From positions 1-32,936 of the forward strand of contig JBDTVS010000230.1 in assembly GCA_040007095.1 (NCBI GenBank): a stretch of DNA of 32,936 nt. The letters are read 5' to 3'. The position numbers and the translations under genes are program-made. Under the pieces are notes generated by a model, which made no database searches, was not told where the DNA came from, and saw nothing but the letters and a program-made list of their open reading frames with translations. The number at the start of each line of letters is the position of its first letter. The first letter of the stretch is position 1. Below, in pieces: positions 15,316 to 23,100 of this stretch. The stretch is from JBDTVS01 sp040007095 (GTDB lineage Bacteria > Acidobacteriota > Vicinamibacteria > Vicinamibacterales > CAVVIG01).

Positions 15316-16337
15316 GACTTCTCCTTGACGAGGCTCTGGTAGACCGCCTCGACGAAGTTGTTCGTTGTCCACGGACCCGAGTCGGCGCCGTACCTGCGCG
15401 TGTATCCCCTCGCCGGAGCGGCCGCCTTGACCTGATCCAGCGACATGCCGGCCTTGAGCAGATCCTGAACCCGGTCGCGGACAATCGTGACCATATCGCG
15501 GTACTCCACCACGTCGAACTGGTCGCAGATCCGGCCGTGCCCCGGCACCACAAGAGTCCCGGCCTCTCGCGACACAATCGGCACCGACGGGATCGCCAGC
15601 TCCACGATTCGATTCAACGCCGCGATCTCGCCATTGACACTGCCGCCCCTGGCGACGTCGATCACCGGGAAATGAGTGGTGTCGAGGATGTCGCCGGCCA
15701 CCACCACATCCGAACGGCGGAAGAACACCAGCACGTCGCCGTCGGTGTGTGCCGCCGGCTGATGCAGGACCTCGATCCCCTCGCCATTGAGGTACATGTA
15801 CTTCCGCGCGTCGTCGAAGGTTTCGGTCGGCCAGGCGCCAACCGCGAATGCGGCGGTCCGTCCGGTCGGCGCGCTCATTCGCTCGAGCACCCCCTCGGCG
15901 GAGAGAATCGATGCCACGCCGCCGAGGAAGTTGCCGGTCACGCCGATTGAGCCGGGAGCCGTGAACAAGGTTTGCCCCGCTTTGGAGAGCGCCTCGTTGC
16001 CACCGACGTGATCCGGATCCGCGCTGGTGTCGATCACGTATCGAATCATCCGTGTCGTGAGCTTCTTGATCGCCGCAACCACCGCGTCGGCACGCGCCGC
16101 CGAGCCGGCGTCGACAACCACTACGCCGTCGTCGCCGATCTGAACGCTGATGTGGGCGCCGGCGCCGGCGATCACGAAGAAGTTCGGGCGGAGCTGGAGC
16201 ACTTCCAGATCGCCGGGGGTGCCTGGATCCTGGCCCTGCTGGACGGGCGATCCGCCGCGGGCCTCGGTGACCGGACCGGTGCTGAGGAGCGCGGCCGCCG
16301 CGACGATCGCGAGACCGTTTCTGAGGGCAGACGTCAT
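15312..16337 (-). CDS. Secreted MBL-fold protein with altered zinc motif
   Basis: This is 341 residues from ATG 16337; the first about 28 residues form a signal peptide ('LAIVAAAALLSTGPVTEARG'). The fold is clear: 'GDDGVVVVDAGS', 'IRYVIDTSADPDHVGGN', 'HTDGDVLVFF', 'VVAGDIL' and 'VVPGHGRICD'. The first two His of HxHxDH are replaced (S105-x-D107-x-D109-H110), while H197, D216 and H267 of the second half are kept. It may therefore bind one metal, or bind metals differently, rather than act as a standard binuclear hydrolase. The frame is open to 16550, but that extension runs into the palindromic repeat and is discarded. It is first in a three-gene coupled operon. Confidence 0.8.
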   Translation of the reverse strand: MTSALRNGLAIVAAAALLSTGPVTEARGGSPVQQGQDPGTPGDLEVLQLRPNFFVIAGAGAHISVQIGDDGVVVVDAGSAARADAVVAAIKKLTTRMIRYVIDTSADPDHVGGNEALSKAGQTLFTAPGSIGVTGNFLGGVASILSAEGVLERMSAPTGRTAAFAVGAWPTETFDDARKYMYLNGEGIEVLHQPAAHTDGDVLVFFRRSDVVVAGDILDTTHFPVIDVARGGSVNGEIAALNRIVELAIPSVPIVSREAGTLVVPGHGRICDQFDVVEYRDMVTIVRDRVQDLLKAGMSLDQVKAAAPARGYTRRYGADSGPWTTNNFVEAVYQSLVKEKS

Positions 16338-16411
16338 CGGGGGAATCCTAGCAGACCTCGTGCCTCGAGCGGCAGTTCTGTGACGGTCAAGTGCCGGGTC
16401 GGTCTGGAAGT

Positions 16412-16570
16412 AAGGACCAGGAAGGAAATAAGGCCACCACTCTGGCTGCCGATGCATCCTCGCCGGGCTGCGTCGCCGTCGTTTACATACGCCCGGTATG
16501 CGCGCTCTCGCGCCAGGCCGGACGAGTGCCTCGACGCCCAGGATGACCACCTTAATTCCTTCCGAGTTCT
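16412..16570 (-). mobile_element. Palindromic MITE-like/REP-like repeat, full copy
   Basis: This copy is inverted relative to 5258-5421. The shared core reads on the minus strand as 'gcgcgcataccgggcgtatg' and onward. The outer arms are copy-specific: 'ggaaggaaataagg' (16420-16433) pairs with 'ccttaattccttcc' (16550-16563). The pairing continues inward around 'ctctggctgcc' and 'gacgcccaggatg'. The copy lies 75 bases upstream of the MBL-fold gene start. Confidence 0.65.
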
Positions 16571-16599
16571 GACCACCGAGTTCGCCGAGCGCACCGAGT
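16571..16599 (+). repeat. 9-bp-period intergenic repeat tract
   Basis: Units of the form 'caccgagtt cgccgagcg caccgagtc' directly follow the palindromic repeat. Confidence 0.6.
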
Positions 16600-16764
16600 C
16601 AGAAGCGGTCAGCTGACGGCGCCATCCGCGGTGTTGACAGAATTGTCTAGATTCAGCGGAGCGCCGACAAAGTCGTAGTCCAGCCGCGAAGCGCGCGGCT
16701 TGTCAGGCGCCCGACCATCAGCGACAATCACCCATCAGGCCACGCGGCTCTAGGAGGTGTTGAG

Positions 16765-19700
16765 ATGCGAATCGTGCAATGGCTCATGCTGCTGGCCGTC
16801 GGGATTGCGTGCACGGCGCCGGCAGCCGCTCAGACGCAGATCACGACGGCGGTCATCGAGGGCGTTGTCGTCGATGCCAGTGGGGGCGTGGTCCCTGGCG
16901 TCGACGTCGAGGTGAGGAACGTCGACACGAACCTGACCCGCACGTTGCAGACCGATCGAGAAGGCCGGTTCGCGGCCTTGCAGTTGCCGTCGGGGCGGTA
17001 CAAGGTGACCTTCACGCTGTCCGGCTTTGCCACGCTCGTTCAGGAGAACGTCGAAGTGAGCGTCGGCCAGTCGCTCCGCCTGTTACCTCAGATGAAGCCG
17101 TCGGGGGTGGCCGAGACCGTGAACGTGACCGTGCAGGCGGCAACCGTCGATACGTCGAGGACGGCGGCGACCAGCACGCTCGACGCCACGACCATCAGCA
17201 CCACGCCGATTCTCGGCCGGAAGTTCGAGGACCTGCTGACGCTGACGCCCGGCGTCTCCGTCGTGCAGGGGCCGGATGGTGACGAGATCACCTTCTCGGG
17301 ACAACGCGGCGTCTTCAACAACATCAGTCTGGACGGCGGCGACTTCAACAACGGGTTTTTCGGCGAGCAGGTCGGCGGACAGCGCGCCGCGATCGACGTC
17401 ACGCTCGACGCCGTGAAAGAGTTCCAGGTCGTGGCCAGCGGCGCGAACGCCGAGTTCGGGCGCACGGCCGGAGGCGTGGTCAATGTCATCACCAAGTCGG
17501 GGACCAACCAGACCCGCGGCAGCCTGTTCCATTACCAGCGCCTCGAATCGTTGACCTCGAACACCTCCGACGGAAATCCGCTCGACGACTTTCACCGCGA
17601 GCAGTTCGGCGCGACCGCCGGAGGTCCGGTCGTCAAGAACAAGGTGTTCTACTTCGGGGCGGCCGAGGGCATTCGCGAGCGTCTGCTCCGGCCGAACCTG
17701 TCGGTGCCGATCGGCACTCCGTGTGGCGTCGCGAATCCGACGCTCGCTGGCAACGAGGCGCTCATCAACAGCAGCGCCGATTGCCAGCGCGTCGCGCTCA
17801 TCAACTTTTTCAAGACCAGCCGCGGCCAGGACGAAGGGCAGCCGGTTGCGCACACGGTCAACAACAGCGCGCTGCTCGGCAAGGTCGATTGGGTCCTCAA
17901 CCTGCGCAACAACCTGTCGGTCTCCTACAACTTCAACTACTCGAAGAACGAGAACCAGACGTTCGACGTCGCCACTTACGGCACGTCGGCCAACGGCACC
18001 GAAGGGCCGTCGAAGATCAACCTGCTCAACGTCAACCTGTTCACGACCGTGACGGCGACCAGGCTCAACGAGTTTCACGTGACGCTGTCGCGTGAGTCGC
18101 GCCCTCGATCGTCGACGCCCTCGAACATTCCGGCCGACACCGGCATCGGGTTCGGCCCCTCGTTCCGTTTCGGTAACCCGTTCTTTCTCGCGACAGGCGT
18201 GGACGAGCTGGTCAAGCGTTTCCAGGTGAAAGACAACTTCACCATCGTCGAAGGCGGCCACACCATCAAGGCCGGCGCCGAGTGGCTGCACACCAACAAT
18301 ACGCAGGTGTTCCCCGGCTTCTTCGAAGGGCGCTATCTCTTCGACAGCGTCGCCGGATTCCTGCGCTACGCCTCGCCGGCGGCGCCCGGCGGCTTCGGTC
18401 CCAACACGATCGGCTGTTCCAACGGCTCCTACGTCACGCTGCCCGCAGGCTGTCCCGCGGGGACCACCACGACGGGCGGCCCGCTGCTGCTTTACCTCCA
18501 GAGCAGCAGTCCCGACGGCATCGCGCGCGCGGCAGCCGGCGCCTCGGACATCAACAATGAGGAGTTCTCGCTGTTCATTCAGGACAAGTGGCATGCGGCT
18601 CGCGGCCTGACCATCGACTACGGCTTCCGATGGGATGCCCAGCTGATGCCGAAAACCGTCGACCCGAAGACGACGGTCTACGGACAATTCCTGAGCGACC
18701 CGCGGTTCCCCTCGGACGGCACGATTCCCGACCAATGGAAGCAGTTGCAGCCGCGCGGCGGGTTCGCCTGGGACATCGGCCAGACCGGCAAGACCGTGCT
18801 GCGCGGCAGCGCCGGTCTGTACTACGCGCGCCAGAACATGCTGAGCCAGGTCGGCTCGGTGACGACCAACGGCATCGAGCAGAAAAGCGATTTCCGATCG
18901 TCGGGCTCGACAGACATGCCGGTGTGGCCGAATCTACTGCCGCCGACTCCGGTCGCCCCCGGCACCTTCCCGCTCTTCACCGGGATCCGCGTCTTCGACC
19001 GCGACTATCAGAACCCGCGCATCGTCAGCGCCAACGTGGCGTTCGAGCGGGAGCTGATGCCGGGCATGTCGGCGTATGTCGATTTCACGGTGGCAAAGGG
19101 CACCCACCTCACCCGGTTCCTCAATTACAACGTGCACGGCACGGCCGCGGCGTCCAGCCAGCCCGCCACCCGGGACACGACCGCCTACACCGGAGCGAAT
19201 CCATTCGAGCTCCAGCTCGGCGACGTGTTCGTGACGACGAGCCGGGGACGCGCGCTCTACCGCGGCGCGACTTTCGGCGTGCGCAAGCGCTACGCACAGA
19301 GATATCAGTTCGAGTTGAACTACGTGCTCGCGAAGGACGAGGACGACGATTCCAATGAGCGGGATCCCTTTACCGAGCGGACATTCAATTTTTACGATCT
19401 GAGCCTGGACTACGGGCCATCTGATCGCGACATCCGTCACAAGGCAAACTTCTTCACCTATGCCGACCTGCCCGGCCACCTGCTGCTGAACGTGAGAATG
19501 CAGGGACGGACCGCCCAGCCGATTACCATGTCTCCGCGCGTGCTGAACGGCGTCGACCGCGGGCGCAACTGGGATCGCAAGGACAATCAGTATTTTTCAT
19601 TTGATTGGCGGCTCCAACGTCCGTTCTCGTTCGGCCGCACGCAACTCGTCCCGAGCATCGAGATGTTCAACACGTTCAACAACGACAACAACGTCAATCC

Positions 19701-19797
19701 CCTGACGACGGTGGCGCTGTTCAACTTCGATGGATTCCTGCGTCAGGGTGTCGGCGACCCGCGCCAGGTGCAGCTGGCGCTCCGGATGACCTTCTAG
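16765..19797 (+). CDS. TonB-dependent receptor with carboxypeptidase-regulatory domain (Oar-like)
   Basis: This 1010-residue outer-membrane protein has a signal peptide ending 'APAAAQ' (residue about 23). Residues of about 28-115 are a CarboxypepD_reg beta-sandwich ('IEGVVVDASGGVVPGVDVEVRN' and 'GRFAALQLPSGRYKVTFTLSGF'). Residues of about 120-245 are the plug ('LGRKFEDLLTLTPGV', 'ISLDGGDFNN', 'AEFGRTAGGVVNVITKSGTN'). The rest is the beta-barrel, with a Phe-terminated final strand ('QVQLALRMTF') as outer-membrane insertion requires. No TonB box is obvious, as is usual in this group. These receptors import large or scarce substrates or, like Oar, export proteins; the substrate cannot be inferred. 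It has a very strong ribosome site (aggaggt, 16752-16758), single-gene layout, and no partner genes for TonB/ExbBD. Confidence 0.93.
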   Translation: MRIVQWLMLLAVGIACTAPAAAQTQITTAVIEGVVVDASGGVVPGVDVEVRNVDTNLTRTLQTDREGRFAALQLPSGRYKVTFTLSGFATLVQENVEVSVGQSLRLLPQMKPSGVAETVNVTVQAATVDTSRTAATSTLDATTISTTPILGRKFEDLLTLTPGVSVVQGPDGDEITFSGQRGVFNNISLDGGDFNNGFFGEQVGGQRAAIDVTLDAVKEFQVVASGANAEFGRTAGGVVNVITKSGTNQTRGSLFHYQRLESLTSNTSDGNPLDDFHREQFGATAGGPVVKNKVFYFGAAEGIRERLLRPNLSVPIGTPCGVANPTLAGNEALINSSADCQRVALINFFKTSRGQDEGQPVAHTVNNSALLGKVDWVLNLRNNLSVSYNFNYSKNENQTFDVATYGTSANGTEGPSKINLLNVNLFTTVTATRLNEFHVTLSRESRPRSSTPSNIPADTGIGFGPSFRFGNPFFLATGVDELVKRFQVKDNFTIVEGGHTIKAGAEWLHTNNTQVFPGFFEGRYLFDSVAGFLRYASPAAPGGFGPNTIGCSNGSYVTLPAGCPAGTTTTGGPLLLYLQSSSPDGIARAAAGASDINNEEFSLFIQDKWHAARGLTIDYGFRWDAQLMPKTVDPKTTVYGQFLSDPRFPSDGTIPDQWKQLQPRGGFAWDIGQTGKTVLRGSAGLYYARQNMLSQVGSVTTNGIEQKSDFRSSGSTDMPVWPNLLPPTPVAPGTFPLFTGIRVFDRDYQNPRIVSANVAFERELMPGMSAYVDFTVAKGTHLTRFLNYNVHGTAAASSQPATRDTTAYTGANPFELQLGDVFVTTSRGRALYRGATFGVRKRYAQRYQFELNYVLAKDEDDDSNERDPFTERTFNFYDLSLDYGPSDRDIRHKANFFTYADLPGHLLLNVRMQGRTAQPITMSPRVLNGVDRGRNWDRKDNQYFSFDWRLQRPFSFGRTQLVPSIEMFNTFNNDNNVNPLTTVALFNFDGFLRQGVGDPRQVQLALRMTF

Positions 19798-19952
19798 GGC
19801 CGCTGAAAGACACAGCCCGAACTGAAAACTCAAACGTCAGGACAGAGAAGGCCAGAGCAGTTCTGGAAACCGTAGCGGGTTGGGTCCGAAGCACCAATCG
19901 CGCCAATTTTGAGCGAAGGACCACCACACCCCGGTCGAGTCGGGCGCCAGGG

Positions 19953-20285
19953 TCACGGCTGCAATTCTCTGACCGGCCGCACTTCGACGCTGCCTTCGCG
20001 CGCCGGCGGAATTTTCGAGGCCATCTGAATCGCTTCGTTCAAGTCGCTGGCTTCGATGAGGTAAAAGCCCGCCAGTTGCTCCTTCGTTTCGGCGAAGGGA
20101 CCGTCGGTGATCGTCACCTTGCCGTTGCGCACCCGCACGGTGGTGGCGGTCTCGACCGGTTGCAGCGCCTCGGCGGCAATCAATACCCCGCTGTCCCTGA
20201 ATCCGACGCCGCATGCGGCGCACTCGTGGTCGGGGACGGCGTGCAGTTTCTGTTCCTCGAGGTACACCATGCACAAGTACTTCAT
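19953..20285 (-). CDS. YCII-domain (DGPF) protein
   Basis: This is 110 residues from ATG 20285 ('MKYLCMVYLEEQKLH'). It carries the DGPF hallmark 'VTITDGPFAETKEQLAGFYLIEASDLNEAIQMASKIP', followed by 'SVEVRPVREL'. The fold is a ferredoxin-like alpha-beta barrel; no firm biochemical activity is known for DGPF proteins. They are frequent neighbours of ECF sigma factors with a TPR tail, and one lies just upstream here on the same strand (stop at 20475). The gap of about 190 bases between them contains a 9-bp-period repeat. The longer frame to 20456 reads through that repeat and is not used. Confidence 0.9.
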   Translation of the reverse strand: MKYLCMVYLEEQKLHAVPDHECAACGVGFRDSGVLIAAEALQPVETATTVRVRNGKVTITDGPFAETKEQLAGFYLIEASDLNEAIQMASKIPPAREGSVEVRPVRELQP

Positions 20286-20360
20286 TTCAACACCCGCGTG
20301 AGCATAACAGCCCGTGGTGAAAGCCTGGCGACGCACACCGAGGCAAAACATTTTGGAATT

Positions 20361-20392
20361 TCTCTCGGTGATCTCGGTGACCTCGGTGGTTG
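20361..20392 (-). repeat. 9-bp-period intergenic repeat tract
   Basis: 'tctcggtgatctcggtgacc' and onward on the plus strand; its complement is the 'ccaccgaggtcaccgag' form seen at 21797 and 22996. It separates the sigma factor gene from the YCII gene. Confidence 0.65.
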
Positions 20393-20474
20393 ACGTTGAA
20401 CTTGGAGCATGACCGACAATATCGGCAATCGCGGACTTCGAGTTCTGCGTCGGCATGATTTCGCGTTGCCGCTT

Positions 20475-21722
20475 TCATGACGGAAGCTCGGCAAGCCTCC
20501 TCTCGAGAAAACGCCGCTCCGGTTCCTGCTTCGTCAACGCGAGCGCGCGCTCGTACGAGGCGCGCGCATCCGCGGATCTACCAAGCCGCCGGCACAGATC
20601 GGCCCGAGCGGCGTGTGCGAGGCGGTAGTCCAATAAATCGCCGCGAGCCAGGATGGCGTCGATGAGCGCCAGACCCTCGGCCGGACCGTCGCGCATGGCC
20701 ACCGCGACCGCCCGGTTCAGCGCGATCACCGGCGAGGCGTCCGCACGCGCCAACACGTCGTAGAGGCCGACGATCTCCGCCCAGTCCGTGTCGGCGGCAG
20801 CGGCCGCTCCGGCGTGCACGGCCGCAATGGCCGCTTGGATCGTGTACGGGCCGACCCGTCGAGACGATAGCGCCCGTTCCACCAGCGCTGTTCCCTCCGC
20901 GATGTGATCCCGGTTCCAGAGTGCGCGGTCCTGATCCTGGAGCAGGACCAGTTCTCCCGAGGCCGACGTGCGCGCCGCTCGCCGCGATTCGTGCAGCAGC
21001 ATCAACGCCAGTAGTCCGATCGCCTCCGGCTCTGGCAGCAAGTCCCCGAGGAGCCGCCCCAAACGAATGGCTTCGCCGGAGAGATCGTGACGCGTCAACA
21101 ACATGCCCGACGAGGCGGCGTAGCCTTCGTTGAACACGAGGTAGATCACCTGCAACACCGCCTCGAGGCGGTGTTGCAACTCCGCATGCGACGGGACCTG
21201 ATAGGGAATCCGCGCGTCGCGGATCTTGGCTTTCGCGCGCACGATGCGCTGCGCCAGCGTCGGCGCCCGCGTGAGAAACGCCTGCGCGATTTCTTCCGTG
21301 GTCAAGCCGCACACCTCGCGCAGCGTGAGCGCCACCTGGGCCTCAGGCGTGAGGGCCGGATGGCAGCACGTGAAGATCAGGCGCAGCCGGTCGTCTTCGA
21401 CGCTCTCTTCGTCGGCCCAGGCGGCTGGATCCACGACCGCGATGTCAGCCTTGTCGCCGACGTCATCGAGCGCGTCGAACCGTGCCCGCCGGCGGATGCC
21501 ATCGATCGCCTTGAAGCGTGCGGTCGACACCAGCCATGCGCGTGGATTGCCAGGCACTCCGTCGCGCGGCCACTGCTCCAGCGCCGCCCGGAACGCGTCG
21601 TGCATCGCTTCCTCGGCGACGTCGAAGTCGCCGAGGAGTCGGATGAGCGTCGCCAGCACGCGCCGAGATTCGGAAAGATAGACGGCGCTCACCGTCTCTC
21701 GTAGGGCATCGGTTGTCGTCAC
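20475..21722 (-). CDS. ECF RNA polymerase sigma factor with TPR tail (ECF42-like)
   Basis: This is 415 residues from GTG 21722. The sigma-2 region is at about 12-80 ('LLGDFDVAEEAMHDAFRAAL' and 'NPRAWLVSTARFKAIDGIRR'). The sigma-4 region is at about 122-175 ('LTLREVCGLTTEEIAQAFL' and 'TLAQRIVRAKAKIRDA'). A DUF6596-type segment follows ('VIYLVFNEGYAAS', about 192-204), then TPR-like helices to the end ('YRLAHAARADLCRRLGRSADARASYERALALT'). This architecture, with a YCII/DGPF gene alongside and no anti-sigma gene, matches the ECF42 group as I know it, in which the C-terminal extension is needed for activity. The likely target is the neighbouring promoter set, including the YCII gene. No autoregulated promoter could be recognised. 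Confidence 0.9.
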   Translation of the reverse strand: MTTTDALRETVSAVYLSESRRVLATLIRLLGDFDVAEEAMHDAFRAALEQWPRDGVPGNPRAWLVSTARFKAIDGIRRRARFDALDDVGDKADIAVVDPAAWADEESVEDDRLRLIFTCCHPALTPEAQVALTLREVCGLTTEEIAQAFLTRAPTLAQRIVRAKAKIRDARIPYQVPSHAELQHRLEAVLQVIYLVFNEGYAASSGMLLTRHDLSGEAIRLGRLLGDLLPEPEAIGLLALMLLHESRRAARTSASGELVLLQDQDRALWNRDHIAEGTALVERALSSRRVGPYTIQAAIAAVHAGAAAAADTDWAEIVGLYDVLARADASPVIALNRAVAVAMRDGPAEGLALIDAILARGDLLDYRLAHAARADLCRRLGRSADARASYERALALTKQEPERRFLERRLAELPS

Positions 21723-21796
21723 AACAATCGATCACACCATCTCCAATCGGCCAGCGCAAGATCCACGGCCGGCCAGCAGTGTCGCGGTTTTAACCT

Positions 21797-21870
21797 CAAC
21801 CACCGAGATCGCCGAGATCACCGAGAAAGTCCCGAGGTTTTGGCTCGGTGCCCCCGGTGTGCTCGGTGGT
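21797..21870. repeat. Inverted pair of 9-bp-period repeats, potential hairpin
   Basis: A forward tract (21799-21825, 'ccaccgagatcgccgagatc' and onward) is followed by a reverse one (21844-21870, ending 'gtgctcggtgg'). Together they can fold on themselves. They lie upstream of the sigma factor start (21722, minus strand) and downstream of the oxidoreductase/VOC remnant, so the structure could end transcription from the latter. Confidence 0.6.
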
Positions 21871-21932
21871 GATGACAAATGGAGACAGTACGGGCCGGGC
21901 CGCGAATCTGTCAGACCGCGTGGATCAGAGAG

Positions 21933-22007
21933 CTAGTCGCAGTTGACCATCCAGGGGATGCCGAAGCGATCGACCACCATCCCGAATCCGGCGGACCAGA
22001 AGGTCAT
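21933..22007 (-). pseudogene. C-terminal remnant of a VOC/PhnB-like protein
   Basis: In frame, the minus strand reads 'SDGEMTFWSAGFGMVVDRFG', then 'IPWMVNCD' and a stop. This is the typical C-terminus of PhnB-like vicinal-oxygen-chelate proteins (the 'FGMVxDRFGxxW' pattern). Nothing VOC-like remains upstream; the frame runs into the end of the oxidoreductase gene. The ATG at 22007 overlaps the oxidoreductase stop, which is most likely accidental. VOC, YCII and ECF sigma genes often sit together, so this was probably part of the same cluster before a deletion. Confidence 0.75.
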
Positions 22008-22879
22008 TTCTCCGTCTGACCGACGGCACGACCGCGGACGACCGGAGCCGCGATCGCGGCCAGGTCGTCCGACCCGTATCCGGCCGCGATGGCCGCGTCC
22101 ATTCGAGCCGCGAGCGCGGGCAGCACGAGCAGCGGCTGGTCGCCCGCCGACTCAATCATCAGCCGCACGTCCTTGCGGGCCATCCCCAGTTCGAACATCG
22201 CCGAAAAATCACCCGCGGCCATCTTGTGGCCGCGCATCGGGATCGCCATGCCGGTGTTGAACCTCGAGAACAATGCGATGGCGTCTGCCCCGGGCACTCC
22301 GAGATTCTTCGCCATCGCGAGCACATCGGTGAGACCGGCATTGATCGCGAACAGCATCGAGTTGCCGAACAACTTGTAGGCCGCGGCGAGGTCGGGGCGT
22401 TCTCCGAGGAACCACACGTCGCCAGTCATCCTGCCCAGCGCCGCCTGGGCCAGCTCGAACACCTGCGTGGGACCCGAAACCATGATGAGGCCCTTGCCTT
22501 CACGGGACATCAGCGGCGACATGAACACGGGCGTGTGGAGGAAACGCACACCTGCCTGTGCCAGTCGCGTCGCCCGCGCTGCCGTCGCCGTCGGCAGGGT
22601 GGTCGAGTGATCCATCACAATCGCATCGCCGCGCATCATGGGGATCACCTCAGCCAGCACTGCGTCCACGATCGCATCGTCGGTGAGCGCGAGGTGTACG
22701 TGATCGGCAGCCGTCACGGCCGCTGCCGCCGTTCGAGCGACGGCCGCGCCAGCTGCCTGGAGCGACTGCGTCTTGGACAGCGTCCGATTCCAGACCGTTA
22801 CCGAGTCGCCCTGAGCGAGCATGCGCTCGACCATCGCCGCACCGAGCAATCCCGTTCCGATAAACGCCACGTTGTTCAT
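22004..22879 (-). CDS. NAD(P)-dependent oxidoreductase, beta-hydroxyacid dehydrogenase family
   Basis: This 291-residue cytosolic enzyme has the Rossmann motif 'FIGTGLLGAAM' (G8, G10, G13). An 'NRT' follows strand 2 at 31-33, which favours NADP over NAD because Arg is at the phosphate-contact position. 'MDHSTTLP' (89-96) and 'FLHTPVFMSP' match the substrate loop, and the catalytic Lys lies in 'AAAYKLFGNSM' (K169, N173). The family includes 3-hydroxyisobutyrate dehydrogenase, tartronate semialdehyde reductase and glyoxylate/succinic semialdehyde reductases; the exact substrate is unclear. The last residues ('GQTEK') may come from a fused VOC sequence, see the remnant at 21933-22007. The ATG at 22879 lacks a strong ribosome site. 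Confidence 0.88.
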   Translation of the reverse strand: MNNVAFIGTGLLGAAMVERMLAQGDSVTVWNRTLSKTQSLQAAGAAVARTAAAAVTAADHVHLALTDDAIVDAVLAEVIPMMRGDAIVMDHSTTLPTATAARATRLAQAGVRFLHTPVFMSPLMSREGKGLIMVSGPTQVFELAQAALGRMTGDVWFLGERPDLAAAYKLFGNSMLFAINAGLTDVLAMAKNLGVPGADAIALFSRFNTGMAIPMRGHKMAAGDFSAMFELGMARKDVRLMIESAGDQPLLVLPALAARMDAAIAAGYGSDDLAAIAAPVVRGRAVGQTEK

Positions 22880-22995
22880 CCGCCGACACTATCGGGAACC
22901 GGAGACCATTTCAAGGCTCGCCAGCCCGCGGTCGTGGGTCCGTCTCGATGGAGAAGCGTGGACAGCGGGCAGACCCCGAGATCATCGACAGCACA

Positions 22996-23024
22996 GACTC
23001 CGAGATCGCCGAGATCACCGAGAG
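22996..23024 (+). repeat. 9-bp-period intergenic repeat tract
   Basis: 'ctccgagatcgccgagatca' and onward, nearly identical to 21799-21825. It lies in the divergent gap ahead of the MDR gene. Confidence 0.65.
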
Positions 23025-23100
23025 AAATATGGTCTGCGGCGACACATGCGGGCCGGCGCCTGGATGGGCGCTCGGAGCGATCGGTATACTTCGAGCACCG

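Larger units (their letters stand above)
16338..16764. other. Divergent intergenic region with two repeats
   Basis: The region lies between the divergent MBL-fold gene and the TonB receptor gene. It contains the palindromic repeat (16412-16570), the abutting 9-bp-period tract (16571-16599) and a TTGACA (16634-16639) within 'gacagaattgtc', a short inverted repeat. I found no matching -10. No gene is seen. Confidence 0.5.

Noticed and set aside
17083..18735. 550-codon open frame on the minus strand
   Set aside because: It lies entirely antisense to the clear TonB receptor, has no ribosome site or domain, and is rich in Arg, Val and Glu as expected of a shadow in high-GC coding DNA.
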